Source: Geodermatophilus obscurus (GTDB taxonomy: Bacteria; Actinomycetota; Actinomycetes; Mycobacteriales; Geodermatophilaceae). Taken from it: a stretch of 64,000 bases of DNA. A model generated the notes under the pieces. That model did not search any database and was not told the origin of the DNA. It worked only from the letters and a program-made list of their open reading frames with translations. Every line of letters begins with the position of its first letter. The stretch's first letter is position 1. Where the stretch lies: positions 1 to 64,000 of the forward strand of contig NZ_FOWE01000007.1 of assembly GCF_900115395.1 (NCBI RefSeq). Reading direction: 5' to 3'. This document shows positions 18,235 through 27,658 of this stretch, piece after piece. The position numbers and the translations under genes are program-made.

Positions 18235-18543
18235 TCAGTGCCCGGACGGGGCGGGCGCCGAGCCGGCCACCAGGGCGAGGAAGTCACCCACGCGCACGTG
18301 CTGCTCCAGCGGGTGCCGGAACCGCCCGTGCGTGGCGACGGTGTAGTGGTTGCGGCGGCCCACCCTGCGGCGCTCGACGTACCCGGCGGCCTCGAGGTCG
18401 GCGACGATGAGCTGCACCGCGCGGTCGGTGATGCCGACCCGCTCGGCGATGTCGCGGACCCGGGCCCCCGGGTCGGCGGCGAGGCTGACCAGCACGTGCC
18501 CGTGGTTGGACAGGAACGTCCAGCCGGGCGAGGAGGCGCTCAC
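18235..18543 (-). CDS. Small winged-helix transcriptional regulator
   Basis: A 102-aa single-domain winged helix protein of the MarR/ArsR-like type. The sequence GWTFLSNHGHVLVSLAADPG opens the fold, VRDIAERVGITDRAVQLIVA is the recognition helix-turn-helix, and DLEAAGYVERRRVGRRNHYT the basic wing. A C-terminal helix (LEQHVRVGDFLALVAG) may dimerise. I chose the GTG at 18541-18543; upstream residues in the frame are not protein-like. It diverges from the promoter and riboswitch candidate at 18593-18729 and could control it. The ligand is unknown. Confidence 0.75.
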   Translation of the reverse strand: MSASSPGWTFLSNHGHVLVSLAADPGARVRDIAERVGITDRAVQLIVADLEAAGYVERRRVGRRNHYTVATHGRFRHPLEQHVRVGDFLALVAGSAPAPSGH

Positions 18544-18592
18544 GCGGGCACGGTACGCGGGGCGCGGGCGCCACCGGCCGGTGGCGGGACCG

Positions 18593-18621
18593 TTGTGGGC
18601 GAACTGGATTACGCGTATCGT
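18593..18621 (+). promoter_or_regulatory. Predicted sigma70-type promoter
   Basis: A TTGTGG hexamer at 18593-18598 and TATCGT at 18616-18621 are separated by exactly 17 bases. Transcription would start near 18628, immediately before the structured leader at 18629. The tight fit of promoter and leader supports both predictions. Confidence 0.6.
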
Positions 18622-18628
18622 GGTTCGT

Positions 18629-18729
18629 GCGAGGGGAGTACCCGACCGCACCAGCGAAGCCGCCGCCCGTCAGTCCCGGCCCCCCGGCCCGGGCGCGGCC
18701 GGTCCCGCAGGGACCGGGGGAGACCTCGC
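18629..18729 (+). ncRNA. Candidate yybP-ykoY (Mn2+-sensing) riboswitch
   Basis: The leader begins GCGAGG followed by GGAGTA and ends GGGGGAGA followed by CCTCGC, so GCGAGG (18629-18634) and CCTCGC (18724-18729) close a 6-bp P1 stem. The GGGGAGUA and GAGACC boxes beside this stem are the hallmarks of the yybP-ykoY class, and a middle CCGTCAGTCCCGG resembles its third conserved arm. Known members sense Mn2+ and mostly control exporters (MntP, TerC, UPF0016). Here the next gene is 18748-19182, which is unusual. Covariance-model confirmation was not possible. Confidence 0.6.
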
Positions 18730-18747
18730 CCACCGTGGGAGACGCCC

Positions 18748-19182
18748 GTGATCGCGACCATCCCCGCACCGCCACCCCCCGCGCCGGCGGACGCCGCACC
18801 CGCCCGCCGCACGCCGGGCACACCACCGCGCCTCCTGGTGCCGCTGACCGGCCGGGAGGGCGCGCTCGCCGCCCTCGACGGGGCCCACGCCTCCGCCCGG
18901 GAGACCGGGCGCGAGGTGCACACCGCCCTGCTGCTCCCCCGGACGCCGCACACCCCGGGCGGCGCGCTCCGGGCCCGGCCCGGCGAGGAGGCCGACCGCG
19001 AGGCCACCGAGCTGGTCGCCCTGGTCACGCAGCGCGCCGCGGCGGCCGGCGTGCCGGCGCGGATCACCGTCCACCGGCTGAGCGGCCTGCACGGGCGGCG
19101 CCGGCAGCGCGTCCTCGACCGCGCCGTCGCCCGCCTCGCCCGGCGGCTCGACGCCGTGCCGGTGGGCTGGCCGGCGCCGTGA
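18748..19182 (+). CDS. Hypothetical protein, weak universal-stress-like pattern
   Basis: A 144-aa product from GTG 18748-18750, with GGGAGA five to seven bases upstream. After a Pro/Ala-rich leader (PAPPPPAPADAAPARRTPG) comes RLLVPLTGREGALAALDGAH and EVHTALLLP, which resembles the first strand-helix-strand of a universal stress or Rossmann-type protein. The Arg-rich helical C-terminus (LVALVTQRAAAAGVPARITV, RVLDRAVARLARRLDAVPVG) follows. No nucleotide-binding loop is evident, so the assignment is tentative. Its stop overlaps the GTG start of the baeRF gene (GTGA), so the two are translated together from the transcript carrying the riboswitch candidate. Confidence 0.6.
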   Translation: MIATIPAPPPPAPADAAPARRTPGTPPRLLVPLTGREGALAALDGAHASARETGREVHTALLLPRTPHTPGGALRARPGEEADREATELVALVTQRAAAAGVPARITVHRLSGLHGRRRQRVLDRAVARLARRLDAVPVGWPAP

Positions 19183-20222
19183 CCGCCACCCTGCCGCGCG
19201 CGACCGGCCCGACGCCCGAGCAGGTGGTCCTGCTGCAGTCGCTGCGGGACGACCTGTGCGTGTCGCTCCTGGCCTCCACCACTCCCGCACCGCGCATGGC
19301 CGACGCCGACGCCCGGACGCTGCAGCGCCTGGCGGCCGATGCCCGGGTGCGGCTGGCCCGGGACGGCGCCCCGCCCGAGCTCGCCGACGCGCTGGAGGCA
19401 CTCGTGGCCGAGGCCCGGACCGGACCCACCGGCGCGGCGGTCGCCCTGTTCGTGAACCGGGCGCTGCGCCAGGTCGTCCGGCTGCCGGTGCGGGTGGCCG
19501 ACCGGGTGGTGGTCGACCCCACCTTCGCCACCCGCGACCTCGTGCGGGCACTCCACCGCATCCCGCGGCACCTGGTGCTGCTCCTCTCCGAGCGGGAGGC
19601 GCGGCTGCTGGAGGGCGGCGCCGGCACGCTGCGACCGCCGGCCCGCTCGCCGTTCCCCCTGACCGCCGACGACGACGCGGGGGACGCCTTCCTGCGCCGC
19701 GTCGACCGGGCGCTGGGGACCTTCCTGCGCCTGCACCCGGCCCCGCTGGTCCTCGTCGGGGGTCACCGGGTGGTCGGCCGGTTCCGGCGGCTGTCGCACA
19801 ACACCGGGCGGCTGGCGGGCACGGTCCCCGGGAACCTGACCACCGCGCCGGCGACGGTGCTCGTCCCGCGCGTCCGCGCGGTGCTCGACGGCTACCTGCT
19901 CTCGCGGCAGGACGAGGCGCTGGCACACCTGGACCACCGGCGCTCCCGCAACGCGGTGGTCGAGGGGATCGACGCGGCCTGGCTCGCCGCCCGCCGGGAA
20001 CGGCCGGAGATGCTGGCCGTGGAGGAGGGCTTCACCCTCGCCGCGCGGCTGAGCCCGGACGGCGACTTCCTCGTCCCCGCCGAGGACGTCGAGCACCCCG
20101 ACGTGGTCGACGACGTGGTGGACGAGCTGGTCGAGACGGTGCTGCTGCGCGGCGGGTGGGTGGCCTTCGTCGAGGACGGCACCCTCGCCGGCGCCGGCCG
20201 GGTCGCACTCACCCTCCGGTGA
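19179..20222 (+). CDS. baeRF3-like protein (bacterial archaeo-eukaryotic release factor family)
   Basis: A 347-aa protein resembling the bacterial relatives of archaeo-eukaryotic peptide-release factor domain 2 (baeRF). Family-like segments are SLRDDLCVSLLASTTPAPRM near the start, the strand-rich VRALHRIPRHLVLLLSEREA and RLLEGGAGTLRPP, then APLVLVGGHRVVGRFRRLSH and the C-terminal VVDELVETVLLRGGWVAFVE with DGTLAGAGRVALTLR. The family has been proposed to act at stalled or modified ribosomes, but its function in bacteria is not settled. A canonical GGQ is not evident; GGH and GGW occur at comparable places. It starts at GTG 19179-19181, coupled to the upstream gene. Confidence 0.75.
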   Translation: MTATLPRATGPTPEQVVLLQSLRDDLCVSLLASTTPAPRMADADARTLQRLAADARVRLARDGAPPELADALEALVAEARTGPTGAAVALFVNRALRQVVRLPVRVADRVVVDPTFATRDLVRALHRIPRHLVLLLSEREARLLEGGAGTLRPPARSPFPLTADDDAGDAFLRRVDRALGTFLRLHPAPLVLVGGHRVVGRFRRLSHNTGRLAGTVPGNLTTAPATVLVPRVRAVLDGYLLSRQDEALAHLDHRRSRNAVVEGIDAAWLAARRERPEMLAVEEGFTLAARLSPDGDFLVPAEDVEHPDVVDDVVDELVETVLLRGGWVAFVEDGTLAGAGRVALTLR

Positions 20223-20228
20223 CGTGAT

Positions 20229-20292
20229 GGAACGGCCCCCGTGCAGGGCCCCGCCGCGAGCCCGTGAGCGGTGGGGGGCACGGGGGTCCTTC
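20229..20292 (+). repeat. Intergenic hairpin repeat, copy B
   Basis: Starts GGAACGG and ends GTCCTTC. Arms CCCCCGTGC (20236-20244) and GCACGGGGG (20278-20286) pair perfectly, with the inner CCCGCCGCGAG and GTGAGCGGTGGGG blocks between. It lies between convergent genes (baeRF and the small zinc protein). Confidence 0.8.
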
Positions 20293-20293
20293 G

Positions 20294-20485
20294 TCAGGCG
20301 GCCCGCGCCGCCAGCACCTCGGCCGCGGGCCCGGGGTCGCCGGAGAGGAACGCGGCACCGCAGCCGGTGCAGGCCCACTCGGGGCACTCGCCGCCGTCGG
20401 ACCCGTGGCCGTCGGCGCACGGCGGCTGCTCGAAGACCGCGTCGTCCCCGCAGGCGGGGCAGGGCCAGATCTGCTGCGCGTCCAC
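20294..20485 (-). CDS. Small zinc-ribbon-like protein
   Basis: A 63-aa protein with two CxxC knuckles, CPACGD near the N-terminus and CTGCGA later (IWPCPACGDDAVFEQPPCAD, EWACTGCGAAFLSG), consistent with a structural zinc site; two more cysteines and a His lie between. I chose the GTG at 20483-20485 because GGAG is six bases upstream, and the longer frame is Arg-rich non-coding. Function unknown. It is followed by repeat copy B. Confidence 0.6.
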   Translation of the reverse strand: MDAQQIWPCPACGDDAVFEQPPCADGHGSDGGECPEWACTGCGAAFLSGDPGPAAEVLAARAA

Positions 20486-20572
20486 GCCGGACTCCTCTCC
20501 CCCTCGGTGCCGGGACCGTTCCGTCCCGCGTCGACCCGACGGTCGCACGGGCCACCGACAGTCCCGGGCACC

Positions 20573-22957
20573 TCAGGCCGGCGTGTCCACTCCCCCGCGG
20601 TGCGCGGGGTCGGGGACCGCGCCCTGCGCGGCCGCGACCAGCGCCGCCTCGACCCGCCCGCGCTGGCCGGCGTCGATCGGGCCGCCGGCGGGGTTGCTCA
20701 CGTAGAAGTAGTCGGCGGCGTCGGCGCCCAGCGTCTCGATGCGCGCCGAGGTGACGTCGAGCCCCTCCGCCCCCAGGGCGGCGGTGAGCCGGTACAGCAG
20801 ACCGGCCCGGTCGCCGGCCCGCACCTCGACGATGCTCGTCGCCTCCCCGCTGACCTCCGAGTCGTGCCAGGAGACGCGGGGCGGCGCCGACCGGGCGGCG
20901 TCCTGCCGGTAGTCGGCCTCGCGCTGGCGCAGCCGCTGGGCCAGCGGCAGCGTCCCCTCCAGGGCCGCCCGCACGGCGTCGGCGAGGATCGCCGGCTGCG
21001 GCGCCCGGCCGAACCGCGGGCGGACGGCGAACACCGCCGTCGCCCGGCCGTCGACGACGTTGACCTTCGCGGCGCGGACGTCGAGCTGGTTGAGCGCCAG
21101 CACCCCGGCGAGCCGGCTGAACAGGCCCTGCTCATCGGGTGCCCCGATGGTCACCTGCTGGCCGTCGGCGACGTCCTCGACCCCCACCGTCACCGCGCCG
21201 TCCCCGCCGGGGTGCGTCACCGTCGGCTCGGTCGGGTGCAGCACGGGCTCGGGCCCGTCCACGGCCGGGCCGCCGAGGTGCGCCTGCACGCGGGCCACCA
21301 GGTGCGCCACCAGGTGCGCCTTCCACGGCGACCACGCCGACGTGCTGGTGGCCGCGCCGTCGGCCTGCGCCAGCGCGTGCAGCAGCTGCAGGACGTGCCC
21401 GTCCCCGCCGATGGTGCCGGCGACCCGCTCGACGGTGGCGGGGTCGTCGATGTCGCGGCGGGTGGCGGTGTCGGGCAGCAGCAGGTGGTGGCGCACCAGG
21501 GTGCCGACGACCGCGACGTCGGCCGCCGTGAACCCCATGCGGGCGGCGACGTCGGCCGCGATCGGCTGGCCGACGACGCTGTGGTCGCCGGGCCAGCCCT
21601 TCCCGATGTCGTGCAGCAGCGCCGACACCAGCAGCAGGTCGGGCCGGTCGACGTCGCGGGTGAGCTCGGCGGCGGCCGCGGCGGCCTCGACCAGGTGCCG
21701 GTCGACGGTGAAGCGGTGCCAGGGGTGGCGCTGCGGCAGCGAGCGCACCCGGTCCCACTCGGGCACGAGGCGGGCGAGCAGGCCCTCCTGGTCCAGCTGC
21801 TCGAGCACCGGCACCGCCGAGCGCCCGCTGGCCAGCAGCCGCAGGAACGACCAGCGCACCTCGGCCGGCCACGGCTCGGGCACCGGCGGGGAGTGCACGG
21901 CGAGCACCTTGAGGGTGTAGGGCGAGAGCAGCAGGTCCGCGCGCGCGGCGGCGGCCGCCCCGCGCAGGACCAGCCCGGGGTCGGCGGCCGGGCGGGCGTC
22001 GCGGGCGAGCACCACCTCGTCGCCCTGCCGCACCACGCCCTCGGCCAGTGGCTCGCGGCGGACCCGCCGGTAGCGGGCCCGGGGACGGCGGACCAGCGCG
22101 GCCTCGACCCGGCGCCAGGTGTCGTCGGCGACGAACGCCAGCCGCCGCCCCGCGAGGCTCACCTCGCGCAGCAGCACGTCCTCGTCGGCGGCGCCGTCGT
22201 CCCCGAGGCCGAGCGCGGCGGCGACCGGGCGCTGCTCCTGGCGGACCAGCACGTCGGTGGGGCGGCCGGAGCGGCGGCGCAGCTCGTCGCGGACGTCGAG
22301 CAGGAAGGCGTAGGCCGCCTCGACCTCGGCGGAGGGCTCGTCCCCGAGCTGGGCGGCGGCCACCGCGCGCAGCACCTGGCCCTCGCGAAGGCCGCCGTAG
22401 GCCTCCTTGAGGTCGGGCTCGAGCAGGAAGGCCAGCTCGCCGACCTGCCGGGCCCGCCCGCGGCGCAGGTCGCGCAGCTGGGGCAGCAGCCGCGACGCCG
22501 ACTGCCGCCAGCTGGCCAGCGTCGCGCTGCGCAGCGTGGCGGCGAGGGCGGGGTCGCCGGCGACCAGGCGGGCGTCGAGCAGGCCGAGGCCGGCCTTGAC
22601 GTCGGTGGAGGCCACCGAGACCGCCTCGGCGACCGAGCGCACCGAGTGGTCGAGCCGGACGCCGGCGTCCCAGATGGGGTACCAGACGGCGTCGGCGATG
22701 GCGGCCACCTCGGGCCGGCCGTCGTGGACGAGCACCAGGTCGAGGTCGCCGTGGGGCGGGGGCTCGCGCCGGCCCAGGCTGCCGACGGCCACCAGCGCGA
22801 CGCCGTCGGTCCCGGTGCGCGGGGGCAGGCCGCCCCTGCCCTGCCGCGGCGGCGGGGTGCCGTCCAGCGCGTCGGTGAGCAGGCCGGCGAGCCAGGTGTC
22901 GAGGAGCTGCACCCGCTCGGCGCGGGGCAGGTCGGGCAGCGGGCCGAGGTCGGGCAC
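20573..22957 (-). CDS. glnD: [Protein-PII] uridylyltransferase/adenylyltransferase GlnD
   Basis: GlnD modifies and demodifies the PII protein in response to nitrogen status; in actinobacteria it adenylylates PII. The nucleotidyltransferase domain is marked by VAVGSLGRREPPPHGDLDLV (GS-G-R-E and D-x-D), the central linker helices follow, and the HD domain contains LLVSALLHDIGKGWPGDHS and VRHHLLL. Two ACT domains close the protein (VTIGAPDEQGLFSRLAGVLA; VEVRAGDRAGLLYRLTAALG). I start it at the GTG 22955-22957 (794 aa), with AGGGGAG just before; an in-frame GTG at 23035 would add 26 poorly conserved residues. It is the last gene of amtB-glnB-glnD. Confidence 0.93.
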   Translation of the reverse strand: MPDLGPLPDLPRAERVQLLDTWLAGLLTDALDGTPPPRQGRGGLPPRTGTDGVALVAVGSLGRREPPPHGDLDLVLVHDGRPEVAAIADAVWYPIWDAGVRLDHSVRSVAEAVSVASTDVKAGLGLLDARLVAGDPALAATLRSATLASWRQSASRLLPQLRDLRRGRARQVGELAFLLEPDLKEAYGGLREGQVLRAVAAAQLGDEPSAEVEAAYAFLLDVRDELRRRSGRPTDVLVRQEQRPVAAALGLGDDGAADEDVLLREVSLAGRRLAFVADDTWRRVEAALVRRPRARYRRVRREPLAEGVVRQGDEVVLARDARPAADPGLVLRGAAAAARADLLLSPYTLKVLAVHSPPVPEPWPAEVRWSFLRLLASGRSAVPVLEQLDQEGLLARLVPEWDRVRSLPQRHPWHRFTVDRHLVEAAAAAAELTRDVDRPDLLLVSALLHDIGKGWPGDHSVVGQPIAADVAARMGFTAADVAVVGTLVRHHLLLPDTATRRDIDDPATVERVAGTIGGDGHVLQLLHALAQADGAATSTSAWSPWKAHLVAHLVARVQAHLGGPAVDGPEPVLHPTEPTVTHPGGDGAVTVGVEDVADGQQVTIGAPDEQGLFSRLAGVLALNQLDVRAAKVNVVDGRATAVFAVRPRFGRAPQPAILADAVRAALEGTLPLAQRLRQREADYRQDAARSAPPRVSWHDSEVSGEATSIVEVRAGDRAGLLYRLTAALGAEGLDVTSARIETLGADAADYFYVSNPAGGPIDAGQRGRVEAALVAAAQGAVPDPAHRGGVDTPA

Positions 22958-23071
22958 GGTCTCCCCTGTCGGTCGGTGGGTCGGGGCCTCACGGCGTCGG
23001 CCGGGGCGGTGACGCGGGACCCGCCCGCTCACCACCCCGGCCGACGGTCGGTCACCGGGCCGGTGCCCGTG

Positions 23072-24777
<1,706 letters not shown>

Positions 24778-24932
24778 GGCAACCTCCTGACCGAGTGGGG
24801 TGGCCCTGCGACGGGGCGGGGCCACGGAACGGGCCCGGGGCGCGAGGAGCCCCGGGGGTGTGTCTGGGTGCGCCCGCCACCGGCGGTGTCCGGGAGGGGC
24901 GGGCGTTGCGGCGTCCACGGTGCCGGGGCCTT

Positions 24933-24971
24933 GTTTCCGACGGTGTCGTCGACGCGTTTCCGGACGGTGAA
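24933..24971 (-). promoter_or_regulatory. Candidate GlnR binding site upstream of amtB
   Basis: On the minus strand the region reads TTCAC-n6-GAAAC followed after eight bases by GACAC-n5-GAAAC (GTTTC at 24956-24960 and 24933-24937 on the plus strand). This approximates the actinobacterial GlnR consensus gTnAC-n6-GaAAC in two tandem half-sites. It lies 155-195 bases before the amtB start. The second spacing is one base short of the ideal. Confidence 0.45.
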
Positions 24972-25049
24972 CTCCGCGCCGCGTGTCCGGCCCCCGTGTG
25001 TCCGCCGTGTTGCGCTCCCGCCTCCGCGGGACTGCGAGACGTGTGCACC

Positions 25050-25065
25050 TGCAAGTGATGTGCAA
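25050..25065 (+). promoter_or_regulatory. TGCAA-n6-TGCAA repeat upstream of the metal transporter operon
   Basis: TGCAA at 25050-25054 and again at 25061-25065, separated by GTGATG and followed by TAAGG, in otherwise GC-rich DNA 60-75 bases before cbiM. TGCAA-type half-sites recall the nickel-responsive Nur boxes of actinobacteria, but I cannot assign the regulator with confidence. Confidence 0.35.
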
Positions 25066-25123
25066 TAAGGTCGCCCGCGGGACGGCGCCCGCCGCTCCCG
25101 CCGGCCGGTCCCTGGAGGTCCGC

Positions 25124-25828
25124 GTGCACGTCCCCGACGGGTTCCTCGACGCGCCGACGTCGCTGGCCACCGGCGCCCTCGCCGCCGGGGCGGTCACCCT
25201 CGCCCTGCGCGGCGCCCGCCGCGAGCTCGACGACCGCGCCGCTCCCCTGGCCGGCCTCACCGCGGCGTTCGTCTTCGCGGTCCAGATGGTCAACTTCCCG
25301 GTCGGCGCCGGCACCAGCGGGCACCTGGTCGGCGGCGCGCTCACGGCGGTGCTGGTCGGGCCGTGGACGGCGGTGCTGTGCATGACCGTGGTGCTGCTCG
25401 TCCAGGCGGTGCTCTTCGCCGACGGCGGGCTCACCGCGCTCGGCACCAACGTCACCCTCCTGGGCCTGGTCGCCGTCGGCGTCGGCTACGGCGTCTTCCG
25501 GCTGCTCGTGTGGCTGCTGCCGCGCACCCGGACGGGCCTGCTCGCCGCCGCCGGCGCGGGCGCGTTCCTGTCCGTGCCGGCCGCCGCGCTCGCCTTCGTC
25601 GGGCTGTTCGCCGTCGGCGGCGTGGCCGACGTCTCGCTGACGGCGGTGCTCGCGGCGATGGGCGGGGTCCACGTGCTCATCGGCATCGGCGAGGCGCTGA
25701 TCAGCGTCGCGGTGCTGGGCGCGGTGCTCTCCGTCCGGCCCGACCTGGTCCGGGGTGCGGCGCACCTGCTGCGGCCCGCCGATCTCGCCACCCGCCCGGG
25801 CCTGCGCGCCGGGGAGACCGTCCGATGA
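25124..25828 (+). CDS. cbiM: ECF transporter substrate-binding (S) component CbiM/NikM
   Basis: Substrate-specific membrane component of a cobalt or nickel ECF transporter. Family members carry the metal ligands at the extreme N-terminus (Met-His...); here the GTG at 25124-25126 gives exactly MHVPDGFLD, and GGAGG lies five bases upstream, so this start is firm. The rest (234 aa) is very hydrophobic, with helices such as APLAGLTAAFVFAVQMVNFP, GTSGHLVGGALTAVLVGPWT and LLVQAVLFADGGLTALGTNV, all typical of CbiM. It is the first gene of a four-gene overlapping operon. Sequence alone does not decide between Co2+ and Ni2+. Confidence 0.94.
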   Translation: MHVPDGFLDAPTSLATGALAAGAVTLALRGARRELDDRAAPLAGLTAAFVFAVQMVNFPVGAGTSGHLVGGALTAVLVGPWTAVLCMTVVLLVQAVLFADGGLTALGTNVTLLGLVAVGVGYGVFRLLVWLLPRTRTGLLAAAGAGAFLSVPAAALAFVGLFAVGGVADVSLTAVLAAMGGVHVLIGIGEALISVAVLGAVLSVRPDLVRGAAHLLRPADLATRPGLRAGETVR

Positions 25829-26133
25829 GCCGCCGCGCGTTCTGGCTCACCGGCCTGCTGCTCACCCTGCTCGTGGCGGGGGTCGTCAGCTACCACGCCA
25901 GCGCCTCCCCCGACGGTCTCGAGTGGGCCGCCGGCGAGTCCGGGTTCGCCGACACCGCGCAGGACAGCGCGGCCGCCGGCTCCCCGCTGGCCGACTACGG
26001 CGTGGCCGGCGTCGACGACGCACGGGTCTCCGGCGGGCTGGCCGGCGTCGTCGGCGTCGCGGCCACCCTCGTGCTCGCCGGCGGCCTGACCCTGGTCCTG
26101 CGCCGCCGCACTCCCCCGTCCGCCCGGGACTGA
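25825..26133 (+). CDS. PDGLE-domain membrane protein (CbiN-like accessory subunit)
   Basis: A 102-aa protein with an N-terminal membrane helix (FWLTGLLLTLLVAGVVSYHA), immediately the motif SPDGLEWAAGESGF, and a second helix near the C-terminus (LAGVVGVAATLVLAGGLTLV). PDGLE proteins take the place of CbiN as the small accessory subunit of Co/Ni ECF transporters. It overlaps cbiM by ATGA and is followed two bases later by cbiQ. Confidence 0.9.
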   Translation: MSRRAFWLTGLLLTLLVAGVVSYHASASPDGLEWAAGESGFADTAQDSAAAGSPLADYGVAGVDDARVSGGLAGVVGVAATLVLAGGLTLVLRRRTPPSARD

Positions 26134-26135
26134 CC

Positions 26136-26915
26136 GTGGGGGCCGGGCACGGCGGCCCGCTGGGCTCGGCCTACGTCGCGCGGGACAGCGTCGTCCACCG
26201 GCTGCCGGCGCACGTCTCGCTGGTCGCCGTCGTCGGGTTCGCGCTGGTCGTCGTCGCGACGCCGGTGCGCACCGCCTGGGCCCCGGCCTACGCCGGGTAC
26301 GCCGTCCTCGTGCTGGCCGCGGCGGCACTCGCCCGCGTCCCGGCCGCCCGGCTGGCCCGCGGGCTGGTGGTCGAGGTGCCCTTCGTCGTGTTCGCGCTGC
26401 TGCTGCCGCTGGTCGCGCGCGGGCCGCGGGTCGAGGTGCTGGGCCTGTCGCTGTCGGAGGGCGGCCTGGTCGCGGCGGGCGGGCTGCTGGCCAAGGCCAC
26501 GCTGTCGGTGCTCGCGGCCACCGTGCTCGCCGCCACGACCACGCCGCAGGACCTCGTGCGCGGCCTGCAGCGGCTGCGGCTGCCGGCGGTGCTGGTGCAG
26601 ATCCTGTCCTTCATGGTCCGGTACGCCGACGTCGTCACCGGTGAGCTGCGGCGGATGCGGGTGGCGCGCGAGTCGCGGGGGTTCCGCGGCCGCGGGCCGG
26701 GGGCGCTGCGGGTGGTCGCGGGTACCGCGGGCGCGCTGTTCGTCCGCTCCTACGAACGCGGTGAGCGGGTGCACCTGGCGATGCTGGCGCGCGGCGGCGA
26801 CGGCCGGCTGCCCACCGGGCCCGCCGTCGCCGTGCCCGCGCGGGCGTGGCTGACCGGCCTGGCGCTGCCCCTCGCCGCCGGCGCGGTGCTGGCGGCGGGG
26901 ATGCTCGGAGCGTGA
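26136..26915 (+). CDS. cbiQ: ECF transporter transmembrane (T) component CbiQ
   Basis: A 259-aa membrane protein of the CbiQ/EcfT family that couples the ATPase to the substrate component. The first 30 residues (YVARDSVVHRLPAHVSLVAV) are the usual amphipathic entry. Several hydrophobic helices follow, then the cytoplasmic coupling helices with the Ala-Arg-Gly type motifs: RMRVARESRGFRGRGPGALR and later VHLAMLARGGDGRLPTGP. The GTG start at 26136 has no strong Shine-Dalgarno, suggesting coupling to the gene before. Its stop overlaps cbiO as GTGA. Confidence 0.92.
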   Translation: MGAGHGGPLGSAYVARDSVVHRLPAHVSLVAVVGFALVVVATPVRTAWAPAYAGYAVLVLAAAALARVPAARLARGLVVEVPFVVFALLLPLVARGPRVEVLGLSLSEGGLVAAGGLLAKATLSVLAATVLAATTTPQDLVRGLQRLRLPAVLVQILSFMVRYADVVTGELRRMRVARESRGFRGRGPGALRVVAGTAGALFVRSYERGERVHLAMLARGGDGRLPTGPAVAVPARAWLTGLALPLAAGAVLAAGMLGA

Positions 26916-27658
26916 CCGCCGACCCCTCCCTCCTCGTGGAGGACCTGGCGTTCGCCTACCCCGACGGGCACCAGGCGCTGTTCGGCGTGGACCTGCGGGT
27001 CGAGCGCGGCGAGCGGGTGGCGCTGCTGGGCCCCAACGGCGCCGGCAAGACGACGCTGGTGCTGCACCTCAACGGCATCCTCACCGGTGGCCGCGGCCGG
27101 GTCAGCGTGGCCGGGCTGCCCGTGCAGAAGCGCCACCTCACCGAGGTCCGCCGCCGGGTCGGGATCGTCTTCCAGGACCCCGACGACCAGCTGTTCATGC
27201 CCACCGTCGGGGAGGACGTCGCGTTCGGCCCGCGCAACCTCGGCCTGCCCGAGCCGGAGGTGGCCGCCCGCGTGGACGAGGCGCTGCGGCAGGTGGGCAT
27301 GGCGGGCTCGGCCGACCGCCCGCCGCACCACCTGTCCTTCGGCCAGCGCCGCCGCGTCGCCGTCGCCACGGTGCTGTCGATGCACCCCGAGGTGCTGGTG
27401 CTCGACGAGCCGTCGTCCAACCTCGACCCGGCCGGCCGCCGCGAGCTCGCCGAGGTCCTCGCGGGCCTGCCGGTGACGATGCTGATGGTCACCCACGACC
27501 TGCCCTACGCCCTGCAGCTGTGCCCGCGCTCGGTGGTGCTCGACGGCGGCGTCGTGGTCGCCGACGGCCCGACCCGCGAGGTGCTCGCCGACGCCGACCT
27601 GCTGGCCGCACACCGGCTGGAGCTGCCCTACGGGTTCGACCCGCGCACCGTTCCCTGA
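26912..27658 (+). CDS. cbiO: ECF transporter ATP-binding component CbiO
   Basis: A 248-aa ABC ATPase that powers the cobalt/nickel ECF transporter. Walker A is LLGPNGAGKTTLVLHLNG, the Q-loop VGIVFQDPDDQLFMPTVGED is the form typical of ECF ATPases, the signature is HHLSFGQRRRVAVATVL, Walker B is VLVLDEPSSNLDPAG, and the H-loop MLMVTHDLPYALQL. All catalytic positions are present. Only one ATPase is encoded, so it should act as a homodimer. The 3' end overlaps the oppositely oriented gene at 27628 by 31 bases. Confidence 0.95.
   Translation: MTADPSLLVEDLAFAYPDGHQALFGVDLRVERGERVALLGPNGAGKTTLVLHLNGILTGGRGRVSVAGLPVQKRHLTEVRRRVGIVFQDPDDQLFMPTVGEDVAFGPRNLGLPEPEVAARVDEALRQVGMAGSADRPPHHLSFGQRRRVAVATVLSMHPEVLVLDEPSSNLDPAGRRELAEVLAGLPVTMLMVTHDLPYALQLCPRSVVLDGGVVVADGPTREVLADADLLAAHRLELPYGFDPRTVP

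Larger units (their letters stand above)
24778..25123. other. Divergent intergenic region between amtB and cbiM
   Basis: This 346-base gap holds the control regions of two divergent operons. It contains the GlnR-like boxes at 24933-24971 and the TGCAA repeat at 25050-25065, listed separately. I searched by eye for a cobalamin riboswitch and found none of its conserved boxes. No coding frame here looks real. Confidence 0.6.

Noticed and set aside
24980-25123. Possible cobalamin riboswitch before cbiM
   Set aside because: The conserved B12-box and related motifs are not present; the only features are the TGCAA repeat and the Shine-Dalgarno.
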